From the NCBI RefSeq assembly GCF_014779665.1, contig NZ_JACXYY010000004.1, forward strand, positions 481,419-545,418: a stretch of 64,000 bases of DNA. Direction: 5' to 3'. The translations under genes were made by a program, and so were the position numbers. The number at the start of each line of letters is the position of its first letter. Position 1 is the stretch's first letter. This document shows, one piece after another, positions 27,176 through 35,499 of the stretch. The notes beneath the pieces are model-generated. The model made no database searches and was not told where the DNA came from. It saw only the letters and a program-made list of their open reading frames with translations. The DNA comes from Nocardioides hwasunensis. GTDB taxonomy: Bacteria; Actinomycetota; Actinomycetes; Propionibacteriales; Nocardioidaceae.

Positions 27176-28464
27176 GCGCTGCGCCACCGCCCTTCAGTTT
27201 GCGTTCCGCTGTCCGTAACGGCGGTCCGCTCAGAGGATAGTTCCGCCGAGGCGCGAGGGTCAACACCCTCCACGTCCAGCCACGCCCAGATGCCGCGGTT
27301 GACGATGGCCACCGCAGCCGCCACGGCCACGAGCCCCGCCATGCACCACCACGCGGCACGGAAGCCCGGGCCCTCGACGAGCAACCCGAAGGTGAGTGGC
27401 CCCACGATGCCCCCGACGCATCCGCCGGCCTGGACGAGCGCGGTCGCCGCCCCGGGCGCCGTGGGGTGCGACTGCACCACCGCGACCCCGATGATCCCGG
27501 TCCAGCCCCATCCGGCGGCACCTGCGAGCACCGCGCCGACGATGGTCGTCGTGTGGCCCGGCACCGCCAGGAGCAGGAACCCGGCAACGCCGCCGATGAG
27601 CAGCACTGCGCCCGTGGCACGTCCGGGTGCACGCTGACCAATCACACCGAGCGCCAGCCGTACGCCGATCGTCGCCGCACTGGTCAGCGCGAGCAACAGT
27701 CCGGCGGCCCCCGCAGAGATTCCTGTGCTCACGCCGTAGTCGACGAGGAAGGTGCTCATCGAGATGGCCGCCGCCGAGCCCAGCACGAACATCGAGGTGA
27801 CGAGAAGGATCGGCAGGAGCGGACGGAGCCGGCCGTCGTAGGCGGCCGAGGCCGGTTCTGCGAGGTCCGGCACGGGCACCAAGAGGATCGAGAGGGCGAG
27901 TACCGCCGCGAGCGCGAAGACCGCGCGCCACGGCATCACGACGGCCAGGGTCGGCACGCAGAGTCCGGCCACGAGCGTGGCTGCCGGGATCGACGAGCGC
28001 TCGACCGCGAACGCCATCGAGCGGCGGGCCGTCGGCACGACGCGGCTGATGACCATCCCGCCGACCGGCGCGGCCACCATCGAGGCCACCCCGCCGAGGA
28101 CCATGGCGACGAGCAGGCCGGGATAGGACCCGCCGAGCACCGCGACCGCCATCAGGCACGTCGCCGCGGCGACGACCGACACGCGCACGGACCGGCGTGG
28201 GCCCATCCGGTCGACGAGGCGGCCACCACCGGCGACGAGCAGGACCGCGGACGTGCCGAAGAACACGGAGACGAGCGACCCCAGCTGGGTGGGACCCAGG
28301 TCGAGGTCCCGGCGCACCTGCGGGCCGAGTGCGCCGACGAGATAGAGCGGAAACATGTACGCCGCGCCGACGAGGACGGCGATGGTGACGACGCGCCCCA
28401 CCGGGGCCGACTCGTGGTCGAGCGCGGGCAGCCCCGGCCGGGACGCACCCGGCCCGCTCGTCAC
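27172..28464 (-). CDS. MFS transporter within the catabolic operon
   Basis: This 430-residue protein has twelve hydrophobic segments, the loop 2-3 motif GGGRLVDRMGPRRSV and a central hydrophilic loop, all standard MFS features. The GTG at 28464 overlaps the preceding stop (GTGA). This is preferred to upstream in-frame starts that would overlap the neighbour more. It probably imports the growth substrate or exports an intermediate. Its presence beside an ABC importer in the same block suggests two transport steps or two related substrates. Confidence 0.85.
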   Translation of the reverse strand: MTSGPGASRPGLPALDHESAPVGRVVTIAVLVGAAYMFPLYLVGALGPQVRRDLDLGPTQLGSLVSVFFGTSAVLLVAGGGRLVDRMGPRRSVRVSVVAAATCLMAVAVLGGSYPGLLVAMVLGGVASMVAAPVGGMVISRVVPTARRSMAFAVERSSIPAATLVAGLCVPTLAVVMPWRAVFALAAVLALSILLVPVPDLAEPASAAYDGRLRPLLPILLVTSMFVLGSAAAISMSTFLVDYGVSTGISAGAAGLLLALTSAATIGVRLALGVIGQRAPGRATGAVLLIGGVAGFLLLAVPGHTTTIVGAVLAGAAGWGWTGIIGVAVVQSHPTAPGAATALVQAGGCVGGIVGPLTFGLLVEGPGFRAAWWCMAGLVAVAAAVAIVNRGIWAWLDVEGVDPRASAELSSERTAVTDSGTQTEGRWRSA

Positions 28465-28814
28465 CCCCAGATCTCGTCGGCGTAGGTGATGTTGACGTCG
28501 GTGCGCCAGCCGGTCTCGAGGTCCTGGCCCCACTTGGCCCGCCATCCTGCGGCGTGCTCGAGCACCGCCGGGTCGCCGTGGTGCAGCTTGCCATCAGCGT
28601 GGAAGGCGTCGAGGTCGTCGACGAACATCAGGTCGAAGTGCTTGAACCACTCCTCGCCCCGGGCGTTCTGCCGCACGACGTAGTTGGCGTAGTTCTGGAT
28701 CCCCGGGTTCTGCCGGAAGATCGGGTAGTCGACCGTGCGGGTGTACTCGGCGTACTCCTCGAGCGGCACTCCCGGCTTGATGTTGTAGGTCAGCAGGACG
28801 AGCTTGCGGGCCAT
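28461..28814 (-). CDS. Small alpha/beta-barrel protein, RedY/EthD-like
   Basis: This 117-residue protein begins ARKLVLLTYNIKPGVPLEEY and has the strand-helix order of dimeric ferredoxin-fold barrels. Conserved-looking Trp/His/Asp are in WFKHFDLMFVDD. It resembles RedY/HapK-like proteins associated with pyrrole and aromatic metabolism, but the match is from memory and weak. A GAGGA site precedes the ATG. Situated between the flavoenzyme and the MFS carrier, it may catalyse or assist a small ring transformation. Confidence 0.5.
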   Translation of the reverse strand: MARKLVLLTYNIKPGVPLEEYAEYTRTVDYPIFRQNPGIQNYANYVVRQNARGEEWFKHFDLMFVDDLDAFHADGKLHHGDPAVLEHAAGWRAKWGQDLETGWRTDVNITYADEIWG

Positions 28815-28847
28815 GGAAATCCTCTTCTCAGTGGGGTGCGGATCGAC

Positions 28848-30788
28848 TCAGAGCGCGCGGCCGAGAGCATGTCCCTCGGCCATCGCCTCGAGCAGGGTGC
28901 GGGGTGCGACGACGTCGCCCACCGGGTGCAGCTCGAGGCCGGCGGCGTACAGCGGCTCGACGAGCTCCTCCCGAGGCACGGGCGGGTCGAGGGCGACCAC
29001 GTGGGTCACGCGGTCGAGGTCGGTGGCACCGTCGTGCAGTCCGGAGCTGATGGTGGCCGTCCCGCCGGCCAGCTCGGCACGCGACGCCGCCCAGAGCTGC
29101 ACCCCGAGGTCGCGGAGCCGCTCGACGTAGGTCATCCGGCTGTACTCGCTCACTCCCGACAGTGGCGTGCCTGCCGCGGTGACGAGGTGCACGGTCGCGC
29201 CACGACGCGCTGCGGTCTCGGCCACGGAGGCGGCGACCCAGCCGTTGTCCTCGTCGAGGATGAGCACGGTCTGGTCCGTCCAGGACTCGCGGCAGAGGAC
29301 GTCGGAGCCGGTGATGGCCGGCCCCCAGCCGGGGACGCGGCGGGCGACGTGCGTGGCTCCCGTGGCCAGCACGACCGCGTCGGCGCCGTGCGCAACCACG
29401 TCGGCCGCGGTGGGCTCGACATCGGCGCGCACCGGCACGCCGAGGTCCGCGAGACGGCCCTCGAGGTGAGCGCGGAGTCGGTCGAGGTCGGCCCGACCGG
29501 CGCCGCGGCGGCCGACCCGGAGCTGGCCACCGGGCTCGGGAGCGCTCTCCCACACCTCGACGTCGTGCCCTCGCTCGGCAGCGACACGTGCGGTCTCCAT
29601 GCCGGCGGTGCCGCCGCCGAGGACGAGGAGCCGACGACGGCGACCGGCCTGCGGGGCGGGCTCGGGCCACTCCTCCTCGCGCCCGACCGTCGGGTTCATC
29701 ATGCAGGTCATCGGACGGTGCCCGGCGATCTCACCGATGCAGAAGTTGCAGGAGACGCACGGCCGGATGGTGCCCTCGGCGCCCGCGTCCGCCTTGCGCA
29801 GCAGGTGCGGGTCGGCGATGTGCGCTCGCGTCATGGCTACCGCGGTGAGCAGTCCGGTCGCCAGGCCACGCTCGGCGTCGTCGAGGTCGAGGAACCGGCA
29901 CGCCGCCAGCACCGGAACCCGCTCGCACTCCTGCGCCACTGCCAGCGCGTCGTCGAGGTAGGGCGTGTGCCCCTCGCTCATGTCGGCGACGTGGTGGCCG
30001 ATGGAGGGGACGGTGTAGGAGGCCAGGGAGACGTTGAGAAAGCCGATCGGGCGAGTGGTGTCGAGCAGGTGGGCGATCCGGCGTCCCGCCTCGAGGTCCT
30101 GTCCGCCGGTGACCAGCTCGTCGGCCGACATCCGAACCCCGACCACGACCTGGTCGCCGACCGCGTCGAGCACCGCGTCGAGCACCTCGAGGGGAAAGCG
30201 GAGCCGCGCCTCCTCGCTCCCGCCGTATGCGTCGGTGCGGGTGTTGGACGCGGGAGAGATGAACTGGTGCAGGAGGTGGCCGTGGCCGAAGTGCACCTCG
30301 ACACCCTGGAAGCCGGCACGAACGGCGAGGCGGACCGCAGCGACGTAGGCCTCGACGATCTCGGTCATGTCACGACGGGTCATCGCGTGCGGGACCCCGC
30401 CGGATGAGCTCCATCGCGTGCTCGTCGGCCCCCAGGCCGCCGTTCGCCGGAACACGTTCTCGCTGTGCCGCCCGGCGTGCGTCACCTGGGTGAAGATCGC
30501 CGCTCCCTCGTCGCGGACCGCGGTCACGATGCGCTCCAGGCCGGGCAGGGCCTCGGGCACCGCGGCCAGGCCACCGGCCCGACCGAGGCTCGTCGGGTGG
30601 ACGCGCAGCGGCTCGGTCACGATCAGACCGACGCCCCCACGTGCCCGCTCACGGTGGTAGGCCACGTGGCGATCGGTGGGCAGGAAGTCCTGGCCGAAGT
30701 TGGTCGTATGGGCTGAGACGAAGACCCGGTTGCGCAGGCGGACCGATCCGAGGTCGACCGGCGAGAACACGCGCTCGTGCCGGGTCAC
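28848..30788 (-). CDS. OYE-type FMN/4Fe-4S/FAD oxidoreductase (2,4-dienoyl-CoA reductase-like)
   Basis: This protein of about 646 residues has an N-terminal old-yellow-enzyme barrel (residues 5-335). The 4Fe-4S motif is C-x2-C-x2-C-x11-C (about C344, C347, C350, C362), and a C-terminal NAD(P)H/FAD module begins at LLVLGGGTAGMETARVAAERG. This architecture is that of 2,4-dienoyl-CoA reductase, trimethylamine dehydrogenase and related ring or enoate reductases. GTG at 30788 overlaps the SnoaL stop (GTGA); an ATG three codons earlier is possible. Its place beside a molybdenum hydroxylase suggests reduction of a hydroxylated ring. Confidence 0.86.
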   Translation of the reverse strand: MTRHERVFSPVDLGSVRLRNRVFVSAHTTNFGQDFLPTDRHVAYHRERARGGVGLIVTEPLRVHPTSLGRAGGLAAVPEALPGLERIVTAVRDEGAAIFTQVTHAGRHSENVFRRTAAWGPTSTRWSSSGGVPHAMTRRDMTEIVEAYVAAVRLAVRAGFQGVEVHFGHGHLLHQFISPASNTRTDAYGGSEEARLRFPLEVLDAVLDAVGDQVVVGVRMSADELVTGGQDLEAGRRIAHLLDTTRPIGFLNVSLASYTVPSIGHHVADMSEGHTPYLDDALAVAQECERVPVLAACRFLDLDDAERGLATGLLTAVAMTRAHIADPHLLRKADAGAEGTIRPCVSCNFCIGEIAGHRPMTCMMNPTVGREEEWPEPAPQAGRRRRLLVLGGGTAGMETARVAAERGHDVEVWESAPEPGGQLRVGRRGAGRADLDRLRAHLEGRLADLGVPVRADVEPTAADVVAHGADAVVLATGATHVARRVPGWGPAITGSDVLCRESWTDQTVLILDEDNGWVAASVAETAARRGATVHLVTAAGTPLSGVSEYSRMTYVERLRDLGVQLWAASRAELAGGTATISSGLHDGATDLDRVTHVVALDPPVPREELVEPLYAAGLELHPVGDVVAPRTLLEAMAEGHALGRAL

Positions 30789-31201
30789 GCCCGCCACTCC
30801 TGGGCGAGCTCATCGTGCGTACGGGCGTCGAGCACCCCGGACTCGGCCAGGTCGTTCCAGACCCATTGCTCCACGATCAACCCGTCGCGCAGGCGGAACC
30901 TGTCGACGTAGCGCACCCCGTCGAAGACGACGCCATGCAGGTTCTCTCCGTGCAGGCGCCCGATCGACCACACCAGGCTCCCGTCCTCGGTGGCCTCGTA
31001 GACGTCGCGGTGCTTGTCGACGCGGCGGTAGCGCGAGCGGGAACCGGCGGCGAGCTCGGCCAACGAGCGATAGCGCCGACCACCGGGAAAGACGAGCTCG
31101 GCGTCGTCGGCCAGGCTGGCCTGGGCCACGCTGTGGCGCCCAGCGCCGATGTCGGCGAGGAACGCCTCGACGAGGGCGATGGACCTCTGGGACGCGCTCA
31201 T
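30785..31201 (-). CDS. SnoaL/NTF2-like small protein
   Basis: This 138-residue protein has the cone-shaped NTF2/SnoaL pattern: an N-terminal helix pair (SIALVEAFLADIGAG), ELVFPGGRRYRSLAELA and closing strands YVDRFRLRDGLIVEQWVWND. Such proteins are isomerases, cyclases or dehydratases acting on small rings, or binding subunits of oxygenases. Stop and start overlap both neighbours (GTGA and ATGA), so it is translated as part of the operon. No catalytic residues can be assigned. Confidence 0.7.
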   Translation of the reverse strand: MSASQRSIALVEAFLADIGAGRHSVAQASLADDAELVFPGGRRYRSLAELAAGSRSRYRRVDKHRDVYEATEDGSLVWSIGRLHGENLHGVVFDGVRYVDRFRLRDGLIVEQWVWNDLAESGVLDARTHDELAQEWRA

Positions 31202-31683
31202 CCTGCCCCCCTCTCAGCACGGGCCTCGCGCACGACCCGGCGCACCGCGGCGACGATGGTGTTGTAGCCGGTGCACCGGCACAGGTTGCCGTTGATGGCC
31301 CGGAGGATCTCGCCCTCGTCCGCGTCGGGCTGCTGCTCGACCAGCTCCTTCGCCGTCAGCAGCATGCCCGGGAGACAGAAGCCGCACTGGAAGGCGAACT
31401 CGTCCCAGAAGACCTCCTGGACCGGGTGGAGCTCGTCGCCGTCGGCGATCGACTCGACGGTCTCGACCTCGGTGCCCTCGGCCGACAGGGCGAGCACCGA
31501 GCAGGACTTGGTGGTCTCGCCGTCGACCATCACCGTGCACGCCCCGCAGTCGCCGGTCAGGCAGCCGACGTGGGTGCCGGTCAGTCCGACCTGCTCGCGG
31601 ATCGCGTGGACCAGCAGGGTCTGCGTCTCGACCTCGACGCAGCGGGGCACCCCGTTGACGGTGAGCCTGAGTGGGCAGCTCAT
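31198..31683 (-). CDS. Molybdenum hydroxylase 2Fe-2S subunit (CoxS type)
   Basis: This 161-residue iron-sulfur subunit has an N-terminal plant-type 2Fe-2S domain (C41, C46, C49, C61) and a C-terminal four-helix 2Fe-2S domain (C100, C103, C135, C137, in CGFC and CRCTGY). All eight ligands are present. It passes electrons between the molybdopterin and FAD subunits of a xanthine dehydrogenase-family enzyme. The ATG overlaps the FAD-subunit stop by four bases. Further upstream the frame is only a shadow of the neighbouring gene. Confidence 0.93.
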   Translation of the reverse strand: MSCPLRLTVNGVPRCVEVETQTLLVHAIREQVGLTGTHVGCLTGDCGACTVMVDGETTKSCSVLALSAEGTEVETVESIADGDELHPVQEVFWDEFAFQCGFCLPGMLLTAKELVEQQPDADEGEILRAINGNLCRCTGYNTIVAAVRRVVREARAERGAG

Positions 31684-32507
31684 GCGGATTCCTCTCCCGA
31701 GTAGGCCTGCAGGGCATCGGCCACGGCGCGGGCGACGATGGCGGGGGCGATGCGGGCCTTGTAGGCCCCGGGGGCCAGGACGTCGTCGAACGGCCCGCCC
31801 ACGTCGGAGAGCGCACGGGCGACCTCGTGGCGCACGTGGTCTCGCCACGCCGGATCAGCGGTCCCGACCGAAGGCCGGTCGAGGTCGAGGAGCAGCGGGA
31901 CGGCTGCAGCACCCCCCACCGCCACGCGCAGTCGCTCCCCCGCCACGCAGGCGGCCGTGACGATCGGCCACGACCCCTCGGCGAGCTTGAACTTGTGGTA
32001 GCCGAACGGCAATTCGACGGCTGGCACGCGCATCGTCGCGAGCAGCTCGTCGGGACGTCGTAGGGTCTCGAAGGCGTCGCGGAAGAAGTCGCGTGCGGCG
32101 ACCTCGCGTGACCCCTGCGCCCCGACCAGGAGCAGCCTCGCGCGGAGCGCCACGAGGACCGCCGGGATGTCGGAGCCGGGATTGGCGTAGCAGGCGGATC
32201 CGCCCACGGTGCCGCGGTGGCGGATCTGTGGACCGCCGGTGATGCCGTGCGCGACGCGAGCCAGCAGCGGCACCAACGACCTCTCCAGCACGGCGTAGCT
32301 CGTCATCGCGCCGACGGTCCACCCGGTGCCGTCGGCCTCGATGCCACCCAGCCCGGCGCGGCATAGATCCACCACGGCGGCCGGCCGGGTCCGGCCGTGG
32401 GTCATGTCGGGAACGACCATGGTGCCGCCGCCGACCACCGTCGCGTCGCCGTCGGCGAGGGCGGCGACAGCCTCGTCGAGCGACTCGGGTCGGGCGTACC
32501 TCATCAT
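31680..32507 (-). CDS. Molybdenum hydroxylase FAD subunit (CoxM type)
   Basis: This 275-residue subunit binds FAD through VVGGGTMVVPDM (CoxM-like AGGTSL region, about residues 24-36) and the second motif RHRGTVGGSACYANPGSDI (about 97-115), followed by the CO-dehydrogenase flavoprotein C-terminal domain. It reoxidises the enzyme by passing electrons to an acceptor. Two adjacent ATGs are available at the overlap with the large subunit stop (CGATGATGAGG); the first is used. Gene order large-medium-small is one of the common ones. Confidence 0.9.
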   Translation of the reverse strand: MMRYARPESLDEAVAALADGDATVVGGGTMVVPDMTHGRTRPAAVVDLCRAGLGGIEADGTGWTVGAMTSYAVLERSLVPLLARVAHGITGGPQIRHRGTVGGSACYANPGSDIPAVLVALRARLLLVGAQGSREVAARDFFRDAFETLRRPDELLATMRVPAVELPFGYHKFKLAEGSWPIVTAACVAGERLRVAVGGAAAVPLLLDLDRPSVGTADPAWRDHVRHEVARALSDVGGPFDDVLAPGAYKARIAPAIVARAVADALQAYSGEESA

Positions 32508-34891
32508 CGCGCTCCTCCATCGCTCGCTGCCATGGCGGCGTCCATCAGGTCCAGCACGGCGGGCGGGTTGAGCGGAACCCGGTCGACCGTGACGCCGTAC
32601 GACGCCAGCGCGTCCTCGACGGCGTTCGCCACCGAGGCCTGTGCACCGCCCACACCTGCCTCGCCGGCACCCTTGTTGCCGTGCATGGTGAAGGGGCTCG
32701 GTGTCACTTGGTGCAGCATCCGCAGGAGCGGGACGTCCCCTGCGCGCGGGAGCAGGTAGCTCTTGAACCGGTTCGAGGCCAGACTGCCGTCCTGGGCGAA
32801 CCGAAGCTGCTCCGACAGCGCGCTGCCGAGGCCCATCGTCACGGCACCACGAGCCTGACCCTCGACCAGGGCAGGGTTGATCATCGTGCCGCAGTCGTGC
32901 GCCATGACGTAGTCGAGCAGCGTCACCTTTCCGGTCTCCGGATCGACGTCCACGACGGCTGCGTGCAGGCTCGAGGAGTACGTCGGGTAGGGCTGGATGC
33001 GACCGAGCTCGTCAGGGACGTGATTGATGTTGCCGGGCTTGTAGGCGCGGGTGGACTCGAGCACCGGCTCGATGTCACCGATGGCGAAGGCCCGCGTGAG
33101 AAGGCCCCGCGCGACGTCGGGCACGGCCATCGACGTCCCGCCAGCGGAGACGACCCCGTCACCGATCGTGACCTCGTCGCCCTCGCCCAGCCCCATCAGT
33201 CGGCGGGCGGCGTCGACGAGCTTGTCGCGCACGTCGCGGGCGGCCAGGGTGGCGGATCCGCCGCCGACGACCATGCTCCGCCCGCTGAAGTTGCCGAACC
33301 CGTTGGGGCAACGGTCGGTGTCGCCCTGGACGAGCTCCACCCAGTCGATCGGGATCCCTATCTCGTCGGACACGATCTGCGCGAGACCGGTGTCGTTGCC
33401 CCCTCCGGGAGAGGTCACGCCGGTGAGCACGGTGACCGATCCGGTCACGCTCATCCGAACGGTGGTGGTGTCGAAACCTGAGACGAAGGTGCCCGGACTG
33501 TCGGACGACTCGGGGGTGAGCTCGAAACCGAGGCCGATCCCGAGGCAGCGGCCCTCGGCTCGCGCGGCCTGCTGGCGCTCACGCAGCGCGGGATAGTCGA
33601 CGGCGTCGAGCACCTTGTCCAGCAGGCCGTGGAAGTCTCCGCTGTCGATGTTGAGACCGGTGCTCGTCCGGTAGGGGAACTCGTCCGTCGGGATGAAGTT
33701 GATCCGGCGCACGTCGGCCGGATCGAGGTCGAGCTCGCGCGCCACCAGGTCGACCGCCCGCTCCATCACGAAGTGGGCGGCGTCCTTGCCGAACCCCCGA
33801 GCCGCGTTGAGCGGGGGCTTGTTCGTGCAGACGATGTCGAGCTCGATGCGACAGTCCTGCACGGCGTAACCCGACGGCTGGGTGGTGGCAGACATGTTGG
33901 GCATCGCCCATCCGGCCTGCGCGGTCAGTGCTCCGACATCGGCGGTGATCTCGTTGACCAGCCCGAGGATCCTCCCGTCGCGGCGGGCTCCGACGCGGAA
34001 CCGGTGCACCTGCTCGCGGGCTCCGGCCATCAGCGTCTCGCGACGGTCCTCGATCCACTTGACCGGACGACCGGTGAGGATGGAGAGCAGGGCGATCAGC
34101 GTCTCCTCGGGGTGGCCCTGCATCTTGAGGCCGAAGGATCCGCCGACCTTGGCCGTGACGATCCGGATCCGGCTCTCGTCGATGCCGAGGCTGACCGACA
34201 GCATCCAGCGCATCTGGTGGGGGTTCTGGCACGACGCATGGACCGTCAGCCGGTCGTCCGCCCACGAGGCGAGGTAGCCGCGCGGCTCGATCGGCGAGGT
34301 GGTCGTCCGTCCGATGTGGAGCTCGCCGGAGACGACGACGTCCGACTCGGCGAGCCGGGAGTCGGCGTCACCGGAGCCGTAGCGGTTGTGGGTGATCACG
34401 TTGCCCGGCCAGTCCTCGTAGATCCGTGGCGCGTCGGGGGCCATCGCGGCGGTCGCGTCGAGCACGTGCGGGAGGACGTCGTACTCCACCTCGACGAGCC
34501 GGGCGGCGGCCTCTGCCTGCAGGCGGGTGCCGGCGACCACCGCGGCCACCGGCTGGCCATGGTGGACGACCTTGTCGACCTGAAGACAGCGGATGTCGGT
34601 GCGGTTGCCGCCACGAGCTGCGGGATCGATGAAGTAGGGCACCGGGCCGGCGTGCTGCGCGGCCTGCTCACCGGTGAGCACCAGGACCACTCCATCGGAC
34701 CCCTCGGCAGCCGCGGTGTCGATGGTGAGGATGCGCCCGTGCGCGACCGTGCTCCGGACGACGACCGCGTGCAGCAGGCCGGTCGGCGCGTAGTCGTCGA
34801 GGAAGAGCGCGCGCCCGGTCAGGAGCGTGGCGCCGTCTCGCTTCCGGGGGGACGCGCCGATCCGTCCCTCCTGCACGGGCGCGGAGGTCAT
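32504..34891 (-). CDS. Molybdenum hydroxylase large subunit (molybdopterin-binding)
   Basis: This 795-residue protein has the aldehyde oxidase/xanthine dehydrogenase a/b hammerhead domain (about residues 15-130) and the molybdopterin-binding domains. It has GGSFGLKMQGHPEE and the active-site Glu in KGAGEAGVGGA near the C-terminus. The AYRCSFR loop that marks true form I CO dehydrogenases is missing: the equivalent place reads NAARGFGKDAAHFVMER. It therefore probably hydroxylates a carbon of an organic ring or aldehyde, not CO. ATG at 34891 overlaps the preceding stop by one base. No maturation gene is adjacent. Confidence 0.9.
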   Translation of the reverse strand: MTSAPVQEGRIGASPRKRDGATLLTGRALFLDDYAPTGLLHAVVVRSTVAHGRILTIDTAAAEGSDGVVLVLTGEQAAQHAGPVPYFIDPAARGGNRTDIRCLQVDKVVHHGQPVAAVVAGTRLQAEAAARLVEVEYDVLPHVLDATAAMAPDAPRIYEDWPGNVITHNRYGSGDADSRLAESDVVVSGELHIGRTTTSPIEPRGYLASWADDRLTVHASCQNPHQMRWMLSVSLGIDESRIRIVTAKVGGSFGLKMQGHPEETLIALLSILTGRPVKWIEDRRETLMAGAREQVHRFRVGARRDGRILGLVNEITADVGALTAQAGWAMPNMSATTQPSGYAVQDCRIELDIVCTNKPPLNAARGFGKDAAHFVMERAVDLVARELDLDPADVRRINFIPTDEFPYRTSTGLNIDSGDFHGLLDKVLDAVDYPALRERQQAARAEGRCLGIGLGFELTPESSDSPGTFVSGFDTTTVRMSVTGSVTVLTGVTSPGGGNDTGLAQIVSDEIGIPIDWVELVQGDTDRCPNGFGNFSGRSMVVGGGSATLAARDVRDKLVDAARRLMGLGEGDEVTIGDGVVSAGGTSMAVPDVARGLLTRAFAIGDIEPVLESTRAYKPGNINHVPDELGRIQPYPTYSSSLHAAVVDVDPETGKVTLLDYVMAHDCGTMINPALVEGQARGAVTMGLGSALSEQLRFAQDGSLASNRFKSYLLPRAGDVPLLRMLHQVTPSPFTMHGNKGAGEAGVGGAQASVANAVEDALASYGVTVDRVPLNPPAVLDLMDAAMAASDGGAR

Positions 34892-35472
34892 CAGGGCATC
34901 GCCACCTGGAGGCGACGACCGGTGCGGAAGACCGGATTGCGCTTGTCGACGTCGAGCTTGTGCACCTCGCCGTTGTCGTCGACGGCCGACTGCAGGCCCC
35001 CGGTCACGCCAGGGGTGCTGGAGATGAGGAACTTCTGCTGGTCGACGGTCGGGAACGGTGGCTCGTGCCACGTGCCGCGGTGGATGTTCAGCACCACGTC
35101 GCCCGGGACGAGGAAGGCCCGGATCGTCGCGATGTCGGGGAAGCCGTCGACGAGCGGTGCGTCGGGTGGCGCGACGACCGAGACGAACGGGTCACCGTTG
35201 AGCGGGATGAAGGTCTGGGTCATCCCGTGGTGCCGCTCCATGTAGCGGATCTCGCCGCCCCGAAGTCCCACCCGGAACAGGATGAACTCCGGGGTCTCGT
35301 CGGCCTGGAGCACGACGGGGCCGTGGATCGCGTTGAGTCCGTTGTAGAGGTCGATAGGGAGCTGGGGCGTGGCGTCGAGAGAGATCACCTCGCCGAACGG
35401 CGCGAAGGCCTCGGCGGTGACGGGCTCGGGCACGATCGTCTCGATCGCGTGCTGGGCGGTGGTGTCGGTCAT
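34891..35472 (-). CDS. Ureidoglycolate lyase (AllA)-like cupin protein
   Basis: This 193-residue protein fits the AllA/ureidoglycolate lyase fold: AEAFAPFGEVISLD at the start, YMERHHGMTQTFIPLNGDPF in the first half and LVPGDVVLNIHRGTWHEPPFP with the family's metal-type His residues. AllA releases urea from ureidoglycolate to give glyoxylate. In a cluster with a hydantoinase-type enzyme it suggests that a ureido group is formed and removed, but members of the fold may act on other substrates. It is 27 bases downstream of the second MmgE/PrpD gene. Confidence 0.8.
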   Translation of the reverse strand: MTDTTAQHAIETIVPEPVTAEAFAPFGEVISLDATPQLPIDLYNGLNAIHGPVVLQADETPEFILFRVGLRGGEIRYMERHHGMTQTFIPLNGDPFVSVVAPPDAPLVDGFPDIATIRAFLVPGDVVLNIHRGTWHEPPFPTVDQQKFLISSTPGVTGGLQSAVDDNGEVHKLDVDKRNPVFRTGRRLQVAMP

Positions 35473-35499
35473 GACTCCTCCTCGGGGTCGGGGCGTGCT

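Noticed and set aside
31198..34891. Carbon monoxide dehydrogenase CoxSML
   Set aside because: Subunit types match but the large subunit lacks the AYRCSFR active-site loop and no cox maturation genes are adjacent.
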